Assembly: GCA_020310875.1 (NCBI GenBank)
Contig: CM035407.1
Location: 88,859,632-88,923,631, forward strand
From: Ceratopteris richardii
Lineage: Eukaryota > Streptophyta > Polypodiopsida > Polypodiales > Pteridaceae
DNA: 64,000 bases
Direction: 5' to 3'
This document shows, piece after piece, positions 11,365 to 22,800 of this stretch (its first letter is position 1; each line of letters starts with the position of its first letter). Made by a program: the position numbers and the translations under genes. The notes beneath the pieces were generated by a model. The model ran no database searches and had not been told where the DNA came from. It was given only the letters and a program-made list of their open reading frames with translations.

Positions 11365-11594
11365 TGTTGGAGTTAGACATCTGCGGAAGCATGCGAACAA
11401 CACAAGGAAGAAGAGGAAGCTTGGAGCACAATACACAATACTGAATGTATTACTAGATAATGTACAAAGAAAAGTAGCCCATTAGGGCAATAGGCGTATA
11501 TACAAGCCGGGGGAAAAGAACCTCCTAAAGAGGGAAAAAAGTGCCCCGGCAGTCCTAGAGTGTTCACACACATCACTACCTAAATATATCAACA
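11365..11594 (-). repeat. 3' LTR of the copia at 11365-14930
   Basis: On the plus strand it reads TGTTGGAGTT...AATATATCAACA, so the element strand shows TGTTGATATATT...CTCCAACA: TG...CA ends in 230 bp. A polypurine tract complement (TCCCCCCT, 11597-11604) lies immediately inside. The short length fits a compact copia family. A diverged partner copy lies at 656-866. Confidence 0.8.
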
Positions 11595-14500
11595 AATCCC
11601 CCCTCGGAGTGATGCGATGAACAAGTAGCTGACACTCATATATAAGGAAGTGCCAAGCTATATGGAGATCACTCCACAAAAGGAAGTAAGCCCAAAGCTT
11701 TGCGGAAAGCTTCAAACTTCTCCCTAGGCAGAGTCTCCATGAAAAGGTCTACAATGTTCTCCTGCATGGGCACATATGCCAAGCTGATCTCCCCAGTAGA
11801 GAACTTCTCCCTGACATAATGATAATGCACCTCAATGTCCTTAGTGCAAGCATGGAAGATAGGGTTCCTCGCAACTACCAATGCGCTCTGACTGTTAGTG
11901 AATATGGTGGTGGCAGAAGACTGACCAATACCCAAATTAGCCATAAGGCATCTGAGCCACACACTCTCAACAGTCGGCGGTGAAAGATGCCCTATACTCA
12001 GCCTCACAACTGGAAGTGGGCACAGTAGGCTGCTTCTTGCTCAACCAAGATATACATGAGCTACCAAGCATGTAGCAAAAGCCACTAGTGGACACACCAG
12101 TGTCATAGCAACCAGCCCAATAAAAGTAAAAAAAAAGCATGCAAATGTGATGGTAGTGATCCCCCATTGGGATAAAACAACCGAAGTGGCCGAGTACCAC
12201 TCAAGTAGCGAAAGATGTGCTTAACCACCTGCCAATGCTTGACTCCTAGGCAATGCATAAACCTGCTCATTTGTGAGACAACAAACTGAATATTTGGCCG
12301 AGTAATGCATAAGTAAATCAAGCATCCAACAACTTGCTGATAGAGAACAACATCAAATGCATCTCGAGCATCATGAAGACTCAATCGTAAACCTCTCTCC
12401 ATAGGAGTGGCAATAGGCTTACAGTCTTCAAGGCTAAGATGGTGCAATAAGGCATGCAAATCAGTCTTAAAATCAACAATATACTTCTCAATAGGACCAG
12501 TGAGTAGCACGCCATCAACATAGAAAAAAATGATCAAAAGCACATCATTAGCATGCTTAACATATAAAGTGCTTTGCGTTGGACTGTTCTCAAAACCATG
12601 TGCAATCAGATAGGCATGTATCTTCTCATACCAAACATGTGATCCTTGCTTTAAACCATATAATGCCTTCTTTAACCTGCACACCTGGTTTTCATGCCCT
12701 TTTTGCACAAAGCCACGGGGCTGAAAAACATACACTTCTTCATGAAAGTCACCATTCAGAAATGAAGTTTTAATGTCCAACTGATGTACATTCCAACCAT
12801 GATGGGCTGCAAGTGCACAGATGCTACGAACAGTAGTCATTCGACAAGTAGGAGCAAAGCTTTCATCAAAATCAATGCCTCTTTCCTGTGCATAACCCTT
12901 TGCAATAAGCCTAGCATTATACCTGTCAACTGTACCATCAGGTTTACGCTTCAGCTTGTATACCCACTTAGTGCCAATGGCCTTCTTGCTAGGAGGCTAG
13001 TCACATAAAGACCAAGTACCATTCTTCATTATTGCATCATATTCAAATTGCAGAGCAGCCATCCAATTTTCAGAATATTGTGCTTCATCAAATGAGAGAG
13101 GCTCACTCTCATCACAAAGACTAGATGCAGCCATAGCATAGCAATCTGATGCAAAAGAGGCACTAAGAGAGCCTGATTGATTATGATATGATAGAGGTTC
13201 ATCTAATTTGTTGTCACGAAAGGTCTGCACCAACCATTTTGGCATAGTTCTTGCGTGCTCAATATCAAGTCTCATCAATAAGTGCATCATGTAAATCTGC
13301 ATCAGAAATGAAATGATCTACATCATCACATGAAACCTGCAAAGGCTGAGAAATTGCCTCATTAGGACTAGCACTAGACTGTCCACCTATAAAAAGAGGC
13401 AGCAAAGTATCATACATGTCTTTTGAGCTAACAAATGTCTCCTTAGTACATGAAAGCAATAGCTGAATAGAATCTTCCACAAAAACAACATCAGGGCTAA
13501 CTAGAATGCATTTAGTCTGTGGATGATACAGATGATAGCCTTTACTTTCAGAACTATACCCAAGGAAAATACATTTTATAGCTTTATCATCCAATTTTTT
13601 GCGATGTTGTTCGGGCACTAATGCATATGCCAAACAACCAAAAACACGTAGATGAGCAACAGATGGCTTGCGGTCATGCCAAGCCTCATATGGAGTGATA
13701 GACTGCAGCGCTTTAGTGGGACACCTGTTAAGTACATATGTTGCACACATAACAGCCTCAAGGCAGAAACTATGTGGTAAAGCATGACTCTTGACCATAC
13801 ACCTCGCCATCTCCATGAGTGATCTGTTCTTTCGTTCAGCAACTCCATTCTCTTGAGGTGTATATGGCACTATACACTGGTGTTTTATCCCACGTTCAGC
13901 CAGAAATGCATTAAAATCAAAAGACATATATTCCCCCCCTTGATCAGAATGGAGGGTGCCTATTTTACATGCAGACAGATTTTCAGCCAAAAGTAAAAAC
14001 TGTTTGAAGCACATGAACACTTCGGACTTTGCCTTCAATGGATATACCCATACATGCCTGGAAAAATCATCGATGAAAGTCACGAAGTAAAGATAATTCC
14101 CAAAAGAAGGTGTTTGCATAGGACCACAGACATCACTATGTACAAGCTACAATTTCTGAGTAGCCCGAACTGAACCATCGTTTGGAAAGGATGAATGCTA
14201 CATTTTGCCCAAAATACAGCCTTCACAAACATGTTTTCCAGGTGCCTCAAGTTTGGGCAAAGAGGACACCATTTCAGATTTCTACAAGCATAGCAAACTA
14301 GCAAAATTCATATGACCAAAGCGTGCATGCCAAAGCTTTGCATCTGACATAGCCTGAGAATCCTTTACTGCACATGCCAAATCATTTACAGATCTTTCAT
14401 AGTCTATGAGCTTATACAACCCAGGACATAAAATGCTAGAAGCAATAATCACATCGCCATTGGACAGATCATGAACTGTACACCTGCCATCAACAAATTT

Positions 14501-14930
14501 CACAACCAAGCCAATCTTGGCTAGTGCAAAAACTGATAACAGCTTCTTCTTGATCCCTGGCACAAATAAAGCATCTGACAAAGTGAAAGAACTACCATCA
14601 GCAGTAGTAAGAATGATCTTACCAACTCCCATAACAGGATAAGAGGAGTTGTTGGTGCATGTAATAGTGTTCCTTGTAGGGGCAGGCTCGAGTGAAGAGA
14701 AAAAATTGTGCTGCGAGGTAATATGTTTGGTCGCCCCAATGTCAAAGTACCAAACATCTGAGTCTACTACAGATATGCAATGCTCATGAGAAGATGGGTC
14801 AAAATTGCAAATAGTAGTAAACACCCATTCTTCTTCCTGCACAAGATTAGCAGACTCTGCTTTTGGAGTAGCAGCCTCCACAACAACCATTCTTGCCTCT
14901 TTTTTCTTTGCCTCTTTTGCAGCGCTTCAT
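11595..14930 (-). mobile_element. Ty1/copia, 5'-truncated: protease, integrase, RT, RNase H
   Basis: Minus-strand order from the right: protease/GAG-pre-integrase (about 14282-14890; DVWYFDIGATKHITS, LWHARFGHMNFASL), integrase (about 13270-14125; LHSDQGGEYMSFDF, HQCIVPYTPQENGVAERKNR), connector and RT (about 12200-13260; [10 protein letters not shown]), RNase H (about 11670-12200; SSCISWLSKKQPT). The enzymes would copy and integrate the element. Gag, primer site and 5' LTR are not found, and similarity ends near 14930. The copy is broken in several places but has better-preserved frames than its sister at 656-2690. Confidence 0.9.
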
Positions 14931-16199
14931 TTTTTCACTCACTCTCATCTCTTTGACTGTGATTTCACTTTCTCAATCATCCCCTCGTACGTTCTTCAAT
15001 TATGAACTTCCACTCAACCTACTCTTCTCTAATTAGCTCTCAACAACTTGCTTTTCTAACACTTTTGCAAATCATCTATTTTCACTCATTGGCTCAGAAT
15101 TCAACAATCCCTATTGCTTTCTCATGCAACTCGATGTTTCTTCCCAAGTTTCCCTTACCTCTACCATACTCTTTCTCTAGTTCAATTCTCTTTTCTTTTC
15201 TCCTCCATACTTGGAAGTCTCCTTCCCACTTCCCTATCGTGAGGTTACTGAAATCCCAAATGCTCATCACAACTCTTATCTAGCCTCTTGTCCAACCAAG
15301 CTACACGTAAGAGCATAGTGTCGAGAGTCGAGATTCTACACAGTGCACAGGAAGATAGTGAAGAAAAGAGTTGGATCAAGATGGATTAGGTCTATAGCCT
15401 ATTGGAGTCCTATTTGGATTTAGACAGCTCAATTATGGAATCTACAAAATCCAGATTGCAAGAATAACAATAACAATGCCTCAAATCTTGCATATAACTC
15501 ACGAGTAACTAGTGATTTGTGAAGGTGCTGCAAACTTACATGCACCACTTGAATTCGCAATTGCGATTGTGATTTGTGGGGAAAAAAATGGATCCATGAG
15601 CATTGAAGTGTGAGTTTCATGTATTCATGTTGGCTCGTCCGAAGCTAGCTATTGTAGGCTATAGCTTGCATGCATGCAATGAATTATGCAATCGCAAAGA
15701 ATTGAAGTTCACATTGAATATTGCCCTACATTCACGTCGTTGCAGATAACTTGTCAAATGAAAACTTAAAAAGTTACAAGTCTAAATTTTCAAGTTTCAA
15801 GATTCAAGACTCACATACTAGTAAGTAGTTCGCTCTAGTAACTAAAGAGTTGAAACTTGGGAATCGACCAATGACTAATGACTCTATGTGACATGTATGA
15901 TGTGATATGATAAAGATAATGCATATGAACTATAAGTATATGAGTCTTGTATAATTTAATTGGTTATCCTATGACACCCAAAAAATATATATGGGCGCTT
16001 CTATGATGCCCAATGTGATTCTTAGGGTGTCATAGGACGCCTAGGAGGCCTTTGCATGCCCATTTAGGCTTCAAATTTATTCTATGCTCCTGCCTCTATC
16101 CTCGAGAGAAGAAAGACCGAACAAGTTGACTATAACATATATTTTTTTAATCGAATGAAGTTTAAAGAATCAATATTTCCGAGTCTATTAAAACCAAAA
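14931..16199. other. No gene seen; contains a 12-bp inverted repeat
   Basis: The open frames are Ser/Phe/Leu-rich low-complexity reads without family resemblance. CCTATGACACCC (15968-15979) and its exact complement GGGTGTCATAGG (16025-16036) form an inverted repeat with a 45-bp spacer. An AT-rich stretch continues to 16200. Confidence 0.45.
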
Positions 16200-16907
16200 C
16201 TAAGGGCGTGTAGTAAGAAAGATATTTAGACTACAACAACATGAGGCTAGAAGACATACTACCTTTTGCATTGAGTTTGTGTACTTATCAACTAGCATGT
16301 GGTTCTGACACCAATCAGATGAGCACTGATAGGAAGGGCACATGGAAGTTTTGTTCGGTGATTGGATTACACTTTTTGGATCATCAATCAGAGCATTAGT
16401 GGCACATGTATGATAGATCTGGTGACCTTCGATCATCAAAATTATGGGCATATGCATGACGGTCACTCGACTTTCAATGACCCGAATTAAGAGCACATGG
16501 GTTGTTTTCAAGAGTGTTTCTTAAATAGTTTTCAATATTAATTTAGCTAATTAAACAATATTTGTTATGAACCTATTCATTTATTTTTATAGCTAAGAAA
16601 ACTTTTATTAAAGTCATTTTGAAGATACTCATATATTAAAAACACACAGCAAAGTATACAACATACATCAAGAAAAAGATAAAATCATAACTATTAGGAA
16701 GACAAACATATGAATAATTATATTTGATGATGATCGTGCACATTTTCTTGAATAAAAATTGCATTCTTGTTATGATCAATGTCATTCTTGAATCAACAAG
16801 TTTATAAAAAATTTCTTTGTCCATCTCCAACCTGAAAAAAAGGATTGGTAGTTATGTAAAGCTACACAATATCTAGATATGTGGCTTAAAGTAAAAAACT
16901 CACATGT
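16200..16907. other. No gene seen; probable 3' flank of the PIF/Harbinger element
   Basis: AT-rich sequence with no coding similarity. If the transposon has a terminal inverted repeat on this side it should lie here, but I could not identify one or a TWA target duplication. Confidence 0.35.
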
Positions 16908-17912
16908 TTATTGTGTATTCGCAAAATTTTGAATGAAATCTCTAAATAGAGCATTTTGTAATTGTGACACTTCTTCACGATGCATTGGATCTCTTGAATG
17001 ATATAGTACTTGATTATTATTTGGGTACTGATCTTCTTCTTCTGTGGGTTCAGTTTCTCCTTGAAGCTGCATGAAATTATGCAGAAGGCAACATGCACTT
17101 ACAACCCTAGTGCCTAAAGATAAATCCACATTCAAGTTTTGAAGAATCCGCCATCGAGATTTCAAAATCCCCAATACACTTTCTATTTTAACCCTACCCT
17201 TTGAATGATGTTTATCAAACGCAACCTTCTCTCTCACTTCTAAACCTACTTTTGCATGAAAAGCCTTTACTAGAAATGTTGTAGCCTTGTATGCTGAATC
17301 ACCTAATAAATAAGTTCTAACAAGCTCTCCACGCACTTCAATATGAGGCTCACATAAACTACTCCTACACTTTAGTTTAGGATATAAAGCACACTCATTG
17401 AAATGTGTGGAATCATGAACTCCACTAGGAGTTTTCACTGCAATACTCCCAAAAACTTTTTTGGAATCTACAATGCCTTGTAAAAGAATGTTTGGGAATC
17501 CATGTCTATTCATATATTGTGTAGGACAACATTCTTCTACAGGTTTTGTATGTAATTTGATATGTGTGCCATGTATTACATCTCCAATCTATGGTAGAGT
17601 AGTGAGAAGTCTGAAATCCTTAATTATAGTTTGCAATCTTTCTCTTGATGCAAGATGAATTCCATACCTATGAAACATATTTTTACTAGTGGGAATTTCA
17701 CAAACTATAAAAGTATACTTCATAATTGTGGAAGCACCAACATGAAATAATTCTGACATTGCTCTAGGAGATTTCCCATGACCAAGCCTCTGTAGAACAC
17801 ATGCTAGTGCAAGCTCTAGAGGTATTGCATCACAGACATGAGATGAGGTCCGACTAGAAGGTAAACATGGTCTAATTATATCTAAAAGGAGATGAAATGA
17901 TTTCTAGGACAT
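16908..17912 (-). pseudogene. PIF/Harbinger transposase (DDE_Tnp_4 / HARBI1 family), inactive
   Basis: This is a DNA transposase fragment of about 335 codons on the minus strand. N-terminal part: KSFHLLLDIIRPCLPSS, then LACVLQRLGHGKSPRAMSEL and a GASTIMKY helix, typical of the family's helix-turn-helix region. Catalytic core: HGTHIKLH, HDSTHFNECALY, YLLGDSAYK and KIESVLGILKSRWRIL. The second Asp (LLGDSAY) and the Glu (KIESVLG) of the DDE triad are present. The first Asp, normally IDGTH, reads IHGTH (codon 17571-17573). In-frame TAG codons lie at 17904-17906 and 17589-17591. It is therefore a pseudogene. From an ATG inside the core (17513) the frame stays open to the end, suggesting fairly recent decay. 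Confidence 0.88.
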
Positions 17913-18369
17913 TCAATATGCATATTGAAACTTATATTGATAATTAAATCATTGTTCAGAACAAATAAGCCTATGGATAGATGAAAAGAATACACTTTGC
18001 CTAGGAAAGATACACCATTTCTGTTGTGAAAATGAACTTGCTCTAGGCTCTATGGTTGTAAGTGTTGCACACTACATCCACATCCAAATGATCATAATGA
18101 AGGATATGATTTGAATGTGACAACAATGTGGATAAGAACTATTGAACACTGCATTCAAACTCTCCATTGACAATAAGGAAAACCCTTAAAGGGCACACCA
18201 AATCATGTCTCATCCTGTAACACATGATAACACAACAACACATTAACACATGATATTATTACAAATTCAATAATAAAAGCAACATAACAACTACAAAATA
18301 GGAAAGTCACATAATCATGGTAAATTCTACATGATCTATTACAAAATTAATATCTCAAGGATTATGATT
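17913..18369. other. Spacer between the two Harbinger genes
   Basis: AT-rich, with no coding similarity on either strand. It separates the transposase from the Myb-like partner gene, both of which read on the minus strand. Confidence 0.45.
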
Positions 18370-19110
18370 CGGCCTCATGGTTTTCAGAATTTCTAAAATC
18401 ATGGATCTTTGTGTTTCTAACATTGATTTTTATATTTCTACCATTTGAAGTTTAAAGTCATCATATTTCTCCTACATCCCTTCTTGGCTTTGTATTTGTG
18501 CATTGTTCATTTCTTTTAATGCACAAATAATCTATGAGACCCCTTCCATCATGAACGTTCTAGTATTATCCAACAAGTTCCTTCTTTGTTGGCAAGCTCT
18601 TTTTCCTTTGACACCTTTGGCATTGAAATCTTTCACATCCACTTCTATACTAATCTCCTCTTGCAATGGAGGATCATCATTGCCTTCCTCCTCAGAAATT
18701 TCATGAGAATCACTATCAAAAGCTCCTTGAAGTCCTGTAACTTTAGATGTGGCACCCCAAATGCATTCACATAAGTCAAAAAATTTCCATGCACTTGGGA
18801 TGGATCCAATCATACTTTGCTTCCTTCTTATGTTTTTTTTTCAAAGTATCTATGAGAATCTGATCTTGGTCACTAGTAAATTCATTAAATGCATTTGTGA
18901 CATCATCCCAATCCTTTGTCCTAAGGTTTTCTCGCCTAATGCAAAGATAAACTCCTTCAAAATATTTGATTAAAGTCATTGTACATCATCCCATACATCT
19001 CCTCGTGATTGTTTTCCTAAAGGATGATCTTATGATGCACCCTCTAAATGTTGTGAAGACGTAGATTGTCCTTGAGTACTTGTATGTGATGCATGATGTT
19101 GTGTGAATCT
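18370..19110 (-). pseudogene. Myb/SANT-like partner protein of PIF/Harbinger, frameshifted
   Basis: PIF/Harbinger elements encode a second, Myb/SANT-like DNA-binding protein that works with the transposase. Minus-strand pieces fit it: RTKDWDDVTNAFNEFTSDQ and TLKKKHKKE, then in a neighbouring frame SIPSAWKFFDLCECIWGAT, an acidic linker (HEISEEEGNDD) and a helical tail (MQEKYDDFKLQM-like region near 18430). The W...W spacing and the IWGAT motif match Myb_DNA-bind_3-type proteins. The change of frame near 18800 and further stops make it a pseudogene. The upstream part (QGQSTSSQHLEGA, about 19030-19070) runs toward the copia LTR at 19134, so the retroelement probably landed in its 5' part. Confidence 0.65.
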
Positions 19111-19128
19111 TTGTGTGAATCTTGAGGT

Positions 19129-19133
19129 AAAGG
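19129..19133. other. Likely 5' target-site half AAAGG of the copia at 19134
   Basis: These are the five bases immediately before the TG of the LTR. The partner copy cannot be checked because the right side of the copia array is truncated at 26744. Confidence 0.4.
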
Positions 19134-19711
19134 TGTTAGTATATGATCAATGTCTACCCCTCATGATTGTATGCACATTTTGTAAGGCCCCCTTTATGAG
19201 GAGAAGCCAAGCGTGCATTACCCAATTGATGGGAATCCCAACTTGAATGTTGGATGAAGGTCATATTGGACCATGTAAGATATTATAAGGAAAGGGAGTT
19301 ACCAGGGTCCCCAATTGTGGGGTCCATGGAATATTCCCTGTCGGAGTCAGAAATCATTTATATTTGTTAGGTCGGTTCAACCAGTCTAAGCCGTGTATGG
19401 CAATTACGCGGGCGGTGGCCGCCCACGCTCTACCGCCCATGTATAACCGTCCATGGCAGGCCACCCATGATCCTATATATACATGACTTCTGCACTTCCT
19501 AAGATACCGAGTTGAGCCAGCATACCTCTACCTTGTATCTCCCTATCTAGAGTTGTCTAGATCACCATTTAAGCTCTACCTTGAGAGCGCACGGGTGGAC
19601 AACGCCATCATCTTTGTACTTGCTGTTAGTAGAAAATTGTTGAGATTCTCCTATATCTGTTATCTTCTCTGCTATTGCTCCTGTGTTATATTGCGTAACT
19701 ATTGTCTTTCA
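19134..19711 (+). repeat. Copia LTR 1 (578 bp)
   Basis: TGTTAGTATATG...TGTCTTTCA, with exact TG/CA ends. It has a TATA-like CTATATATA at 19473-19481, about 240 bp from the LTR end and fitting a U3 promoter, and a GC-rich perfect hairpin GGGCGG-TGG-CCGCCC at 19410-19424 just upstream of it. Confidence 0.95.
19473..19481 (+). promoter_or_regulatory. Predicted TATA box of the copia LTR promoter
   Basis: CTATATATA in the LTR, followed about 25-30 bp later by CACTTCCTAAG where transcription would be expected to start. This is a prediction from sequence only. The same site recurs in the second LTR at about 24245-24253. Confidence 0.5.
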
Positions 19712-19723
19712 TGGTATCAGAGC
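19712..19723 (+). other. Primer binding site, initiator tRNA-Met type
   Basis: TGGTATCAGAGC directly abuts the LTR end. It is the standard plant copia primer site, complementary to the 3' end of initiator tRNA-Met. Confidence 0.9.
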
Positions 19724-19806
19724 TGTAAGGTTCGAATAGCTTGAGAAGTAATATTATTTTAGCCTACTAGCAGACTAGAATATCAGTAGATTATTCGAGT
19801 GATTAC

Positions 19807-22800
19807 ATGATGGCTTCATCGTCGAATAGTAGTCTTGGTGCTTCAGCTAATGTTAATGCTGCACCTATTCGAATTCGTCCACCTGCATTCACTGAAGGGA
19901 AGCTGGATGGAACCAATTATACACTCTGGAAGTTCAAAATTTCTGCAATTTTGGACTCCTATGAATTACTTGACACTGTCATGGGACCGATGGGATTGGA
20001 TCCAGAGCCTATACCAGTTGAAGATCCAGCAAATTCAAGATTGATGATTCAGCCAGATCCAGATCTTCTACGAGCTTGGAAGAGGCGGAATGCTGATGCA
20101 TTATGTGCGATTGTCACTAGTGTAAGTGATTCTGTGCTTACTTTAGTTCAACATACTACTAAAGCACATGAGGCTTGGGGCATATTGGCTCGACAATATG
20201 AGACCAAGAACCACACTAGGATACAGAATTTAGAAAATCAGTTGGCAAATGAAAAGCATTCTGATTCTGGAAAGGCTGAAGATTTTATCAAACGGATAAA
20301 GCATCTTCAAGATCAATTGGCTGCAGTTGGTGTTGTTATAACACCAGAAGAGCTGGCTCGAAGATCTGTACGTGTTCTTCCAGCAAAGTATGATGGATTA
20401 GTAACAGCCCTTAACACTCAGGTAAGGCCAACTCCTCTTACATTTGAAGAGTTTTGTGCCATGCTTTTAGAAGAAGAGATGCGGCTGAAGAATCGGCAAA
20501 GTACAACTGATGCTGCATTCTCAGCAAATGCAAAAGGTAAAGGCTCTTCAGAGGGATCAAAGAAGAAGCCAAAGAAGAAAAAGTTCATAGGAAGTTGCTT
20601 CTATTGTGAAAAGAAAGGCCATGCCATCAAGGATTGCAGAAAGAAGCAAGCTGATGAACGGAATGGGACTGTAAAATCATCATGGAAGAACAAAGAGTCT
20701 GCAAACAACTCAGAGCTGGAACTTTGGGTAGCTATTGAAGAGGTATGTTCATCTGCTCAAGCTCGTGTTGATGAGCCATGGATTTTAGATAGTGGAGCTT
20801 CTCGCCATATGACTAGTAAAAAGGATTGGTATAGTTCCCTAGTGCCTCTGCGGGAATCCATCAATGTAGTGGTGGGAAATGACTCCAAGTGTCCAGCTGA
20901 AGGAACTGGAACCATCTCTTTTATCACTTCTCCAGGTGTTGAGAAAAAGTTATCCGATGTTCTCTATGTACCTACACTCAAAAGAAATTTGTTGTCAGTT
21001 TCTGCAATAACAGATCGTGGACTCGAAGTTCACTTCAATCAGAGTGGTGCGGAAATCATGGATTCATCAGGTAATGTTGTAGGTAAAGGCATACGACGGG
21101 ATAACTTGTATGAGTTAAGTGCTTTAACTGCTATAGAAGATAAAGATGTAAGCAGGTTATGGCACCGACGATTTGGGCATCTCGGATTTGCAGTTTTGAA
21201 GGAGATGCAACGAACAGGGATGGTTGCTCATATGCCTGCATTTTCAGAGTTGCAGGAACCTTGTGAAGCTTGTATGATGGGCAAGCAACAACGAAAGGCA
21301 TTTCCAAGAGAGACCAGCAATCGATCTCAAGCTCCTCTAGAGTTGGTACATGCTGATCTCTGCGGTAAAATGTCTACACCTGCTTTAGGAGGATCTTTCT
21401 ACTTCTTGCTGTTAGTCGACGATTATAGTAGAAAGATGTGGGTTTATTTCATTCGAGAGAAGGCTGATGCTTTTGAAAAATTTAAAACGTGGCATAAGTA
21501 TGTAGAAAATGAATCAGGAAGGAAACTGAAGAAATTTAGAACAGATAGAGGAGGTGAATTCTTGTCAACAGAATTCAACAATTACTGTAAGGAGCATGGT
21601 GTGAAAAGGCAACTTACCACAGCTCATACACCCCAACAAAATGGCGTTGTTGAGCGCAAGAACAGGACAATAGTTGAAATGGCTCGTTGTATGTTGAAGG
21701 CTCAAGACATGCCTGATTCATTCTGGGCAGAAGCAGTCAATACAACAGTCTACATCCTCAATCGAAGCTACACAAAAGCTTTAAAGGGGATGACTCCTCA
21801 AGAAGCATATTCTGGTAAAAAGCCTTCAGTTTTGCATTTCAGAATTTTTGGTTGTTTCTGTTATGCACATATTCCTGATTCAACAAGATCAAAGTTGGAT
21901 TCAAAAAGCAAAAAGTGTGTCTTCCTAGGATATAGTGAAGAGTCTAAAGCATACAGGTTATGGGATCCTGAGGCAAGGAAGATTTTTGTCAGCCGAGATG
22001 TGGTGTTTGATGAACGACCACACTTAGTAGAAGATAAAGGTAAATCTACTATCTCATCAAGCGGAGAAATATCTCACCTTGTGCCTATCAAAAGACAGGT
22101 TAAAGTTGAGGAGGAGGAAACATCTAATGGAGAAATTTCCTCAATAAAAAGCCAACCAGTTGTAGCTGCACAGCGTAAGCCACTACCGAAGTGGGCACAA
22201 CAGCTCTTTGATGATCACAATCCACATTTAGATGTACCAGAATCATCATCGGATGGATTACGAAGATCAAAGAGAATAGAGGAGCAAAGGAGAGCCTCAG
22301 AACACATTGTTAACATGGCTCTAATGGCAGATATCATGGGTTCGATAAAGGAACCTACCACCATTGAAGAAGCCCTTGATGATCCAGATTGGAGAGCAGC
22401 AATGCAGTCTGAGTATGATAGTATACTCAAAAATGATACATGGGATCTAGTCGACTTGCCGCCAAAGAAGAAGGTAATAGGTACTAAATGGATTTGGAAA
22501 GCTAAATATAAAGCTGATGGAACATTAGAAAAGTATAAGGCACGATTAGTTGCACAGGGTTTTTCACAGATTGAAGGATTTGATGTTCAAGAAACTTTTG
22601 CACCAACAGCACGCATGACAACTATTCGGACGGTACTTGCAGTAGCTGCACAAAAGTCTTGGCCTATTTTCCAGATGGATGTCAAATCTGCATTTTTGAA
22701 TGGTCACCTCAAGGAGGAGGTATATGTATCTCAACCACCAGGTTTTGAGGTGCCCAATTTAGAAAATAAAGTTTGCAGGTTGAAGAAAGCTTTGTATGGA

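Noticed and set aside
15002-15283. Plus-strand Ser/Phe/Leu-rich 93-codon frame that looks like a signal or membrane peptide
   Set aside because: It is low-complexity T/C-rich DNA with no family match or gene context.
17461-17658. Plus-strand 65-codon frame over the transposase
   Set aside because: It is a mirror of the minus-strand transposase core, which has clear family motifs.
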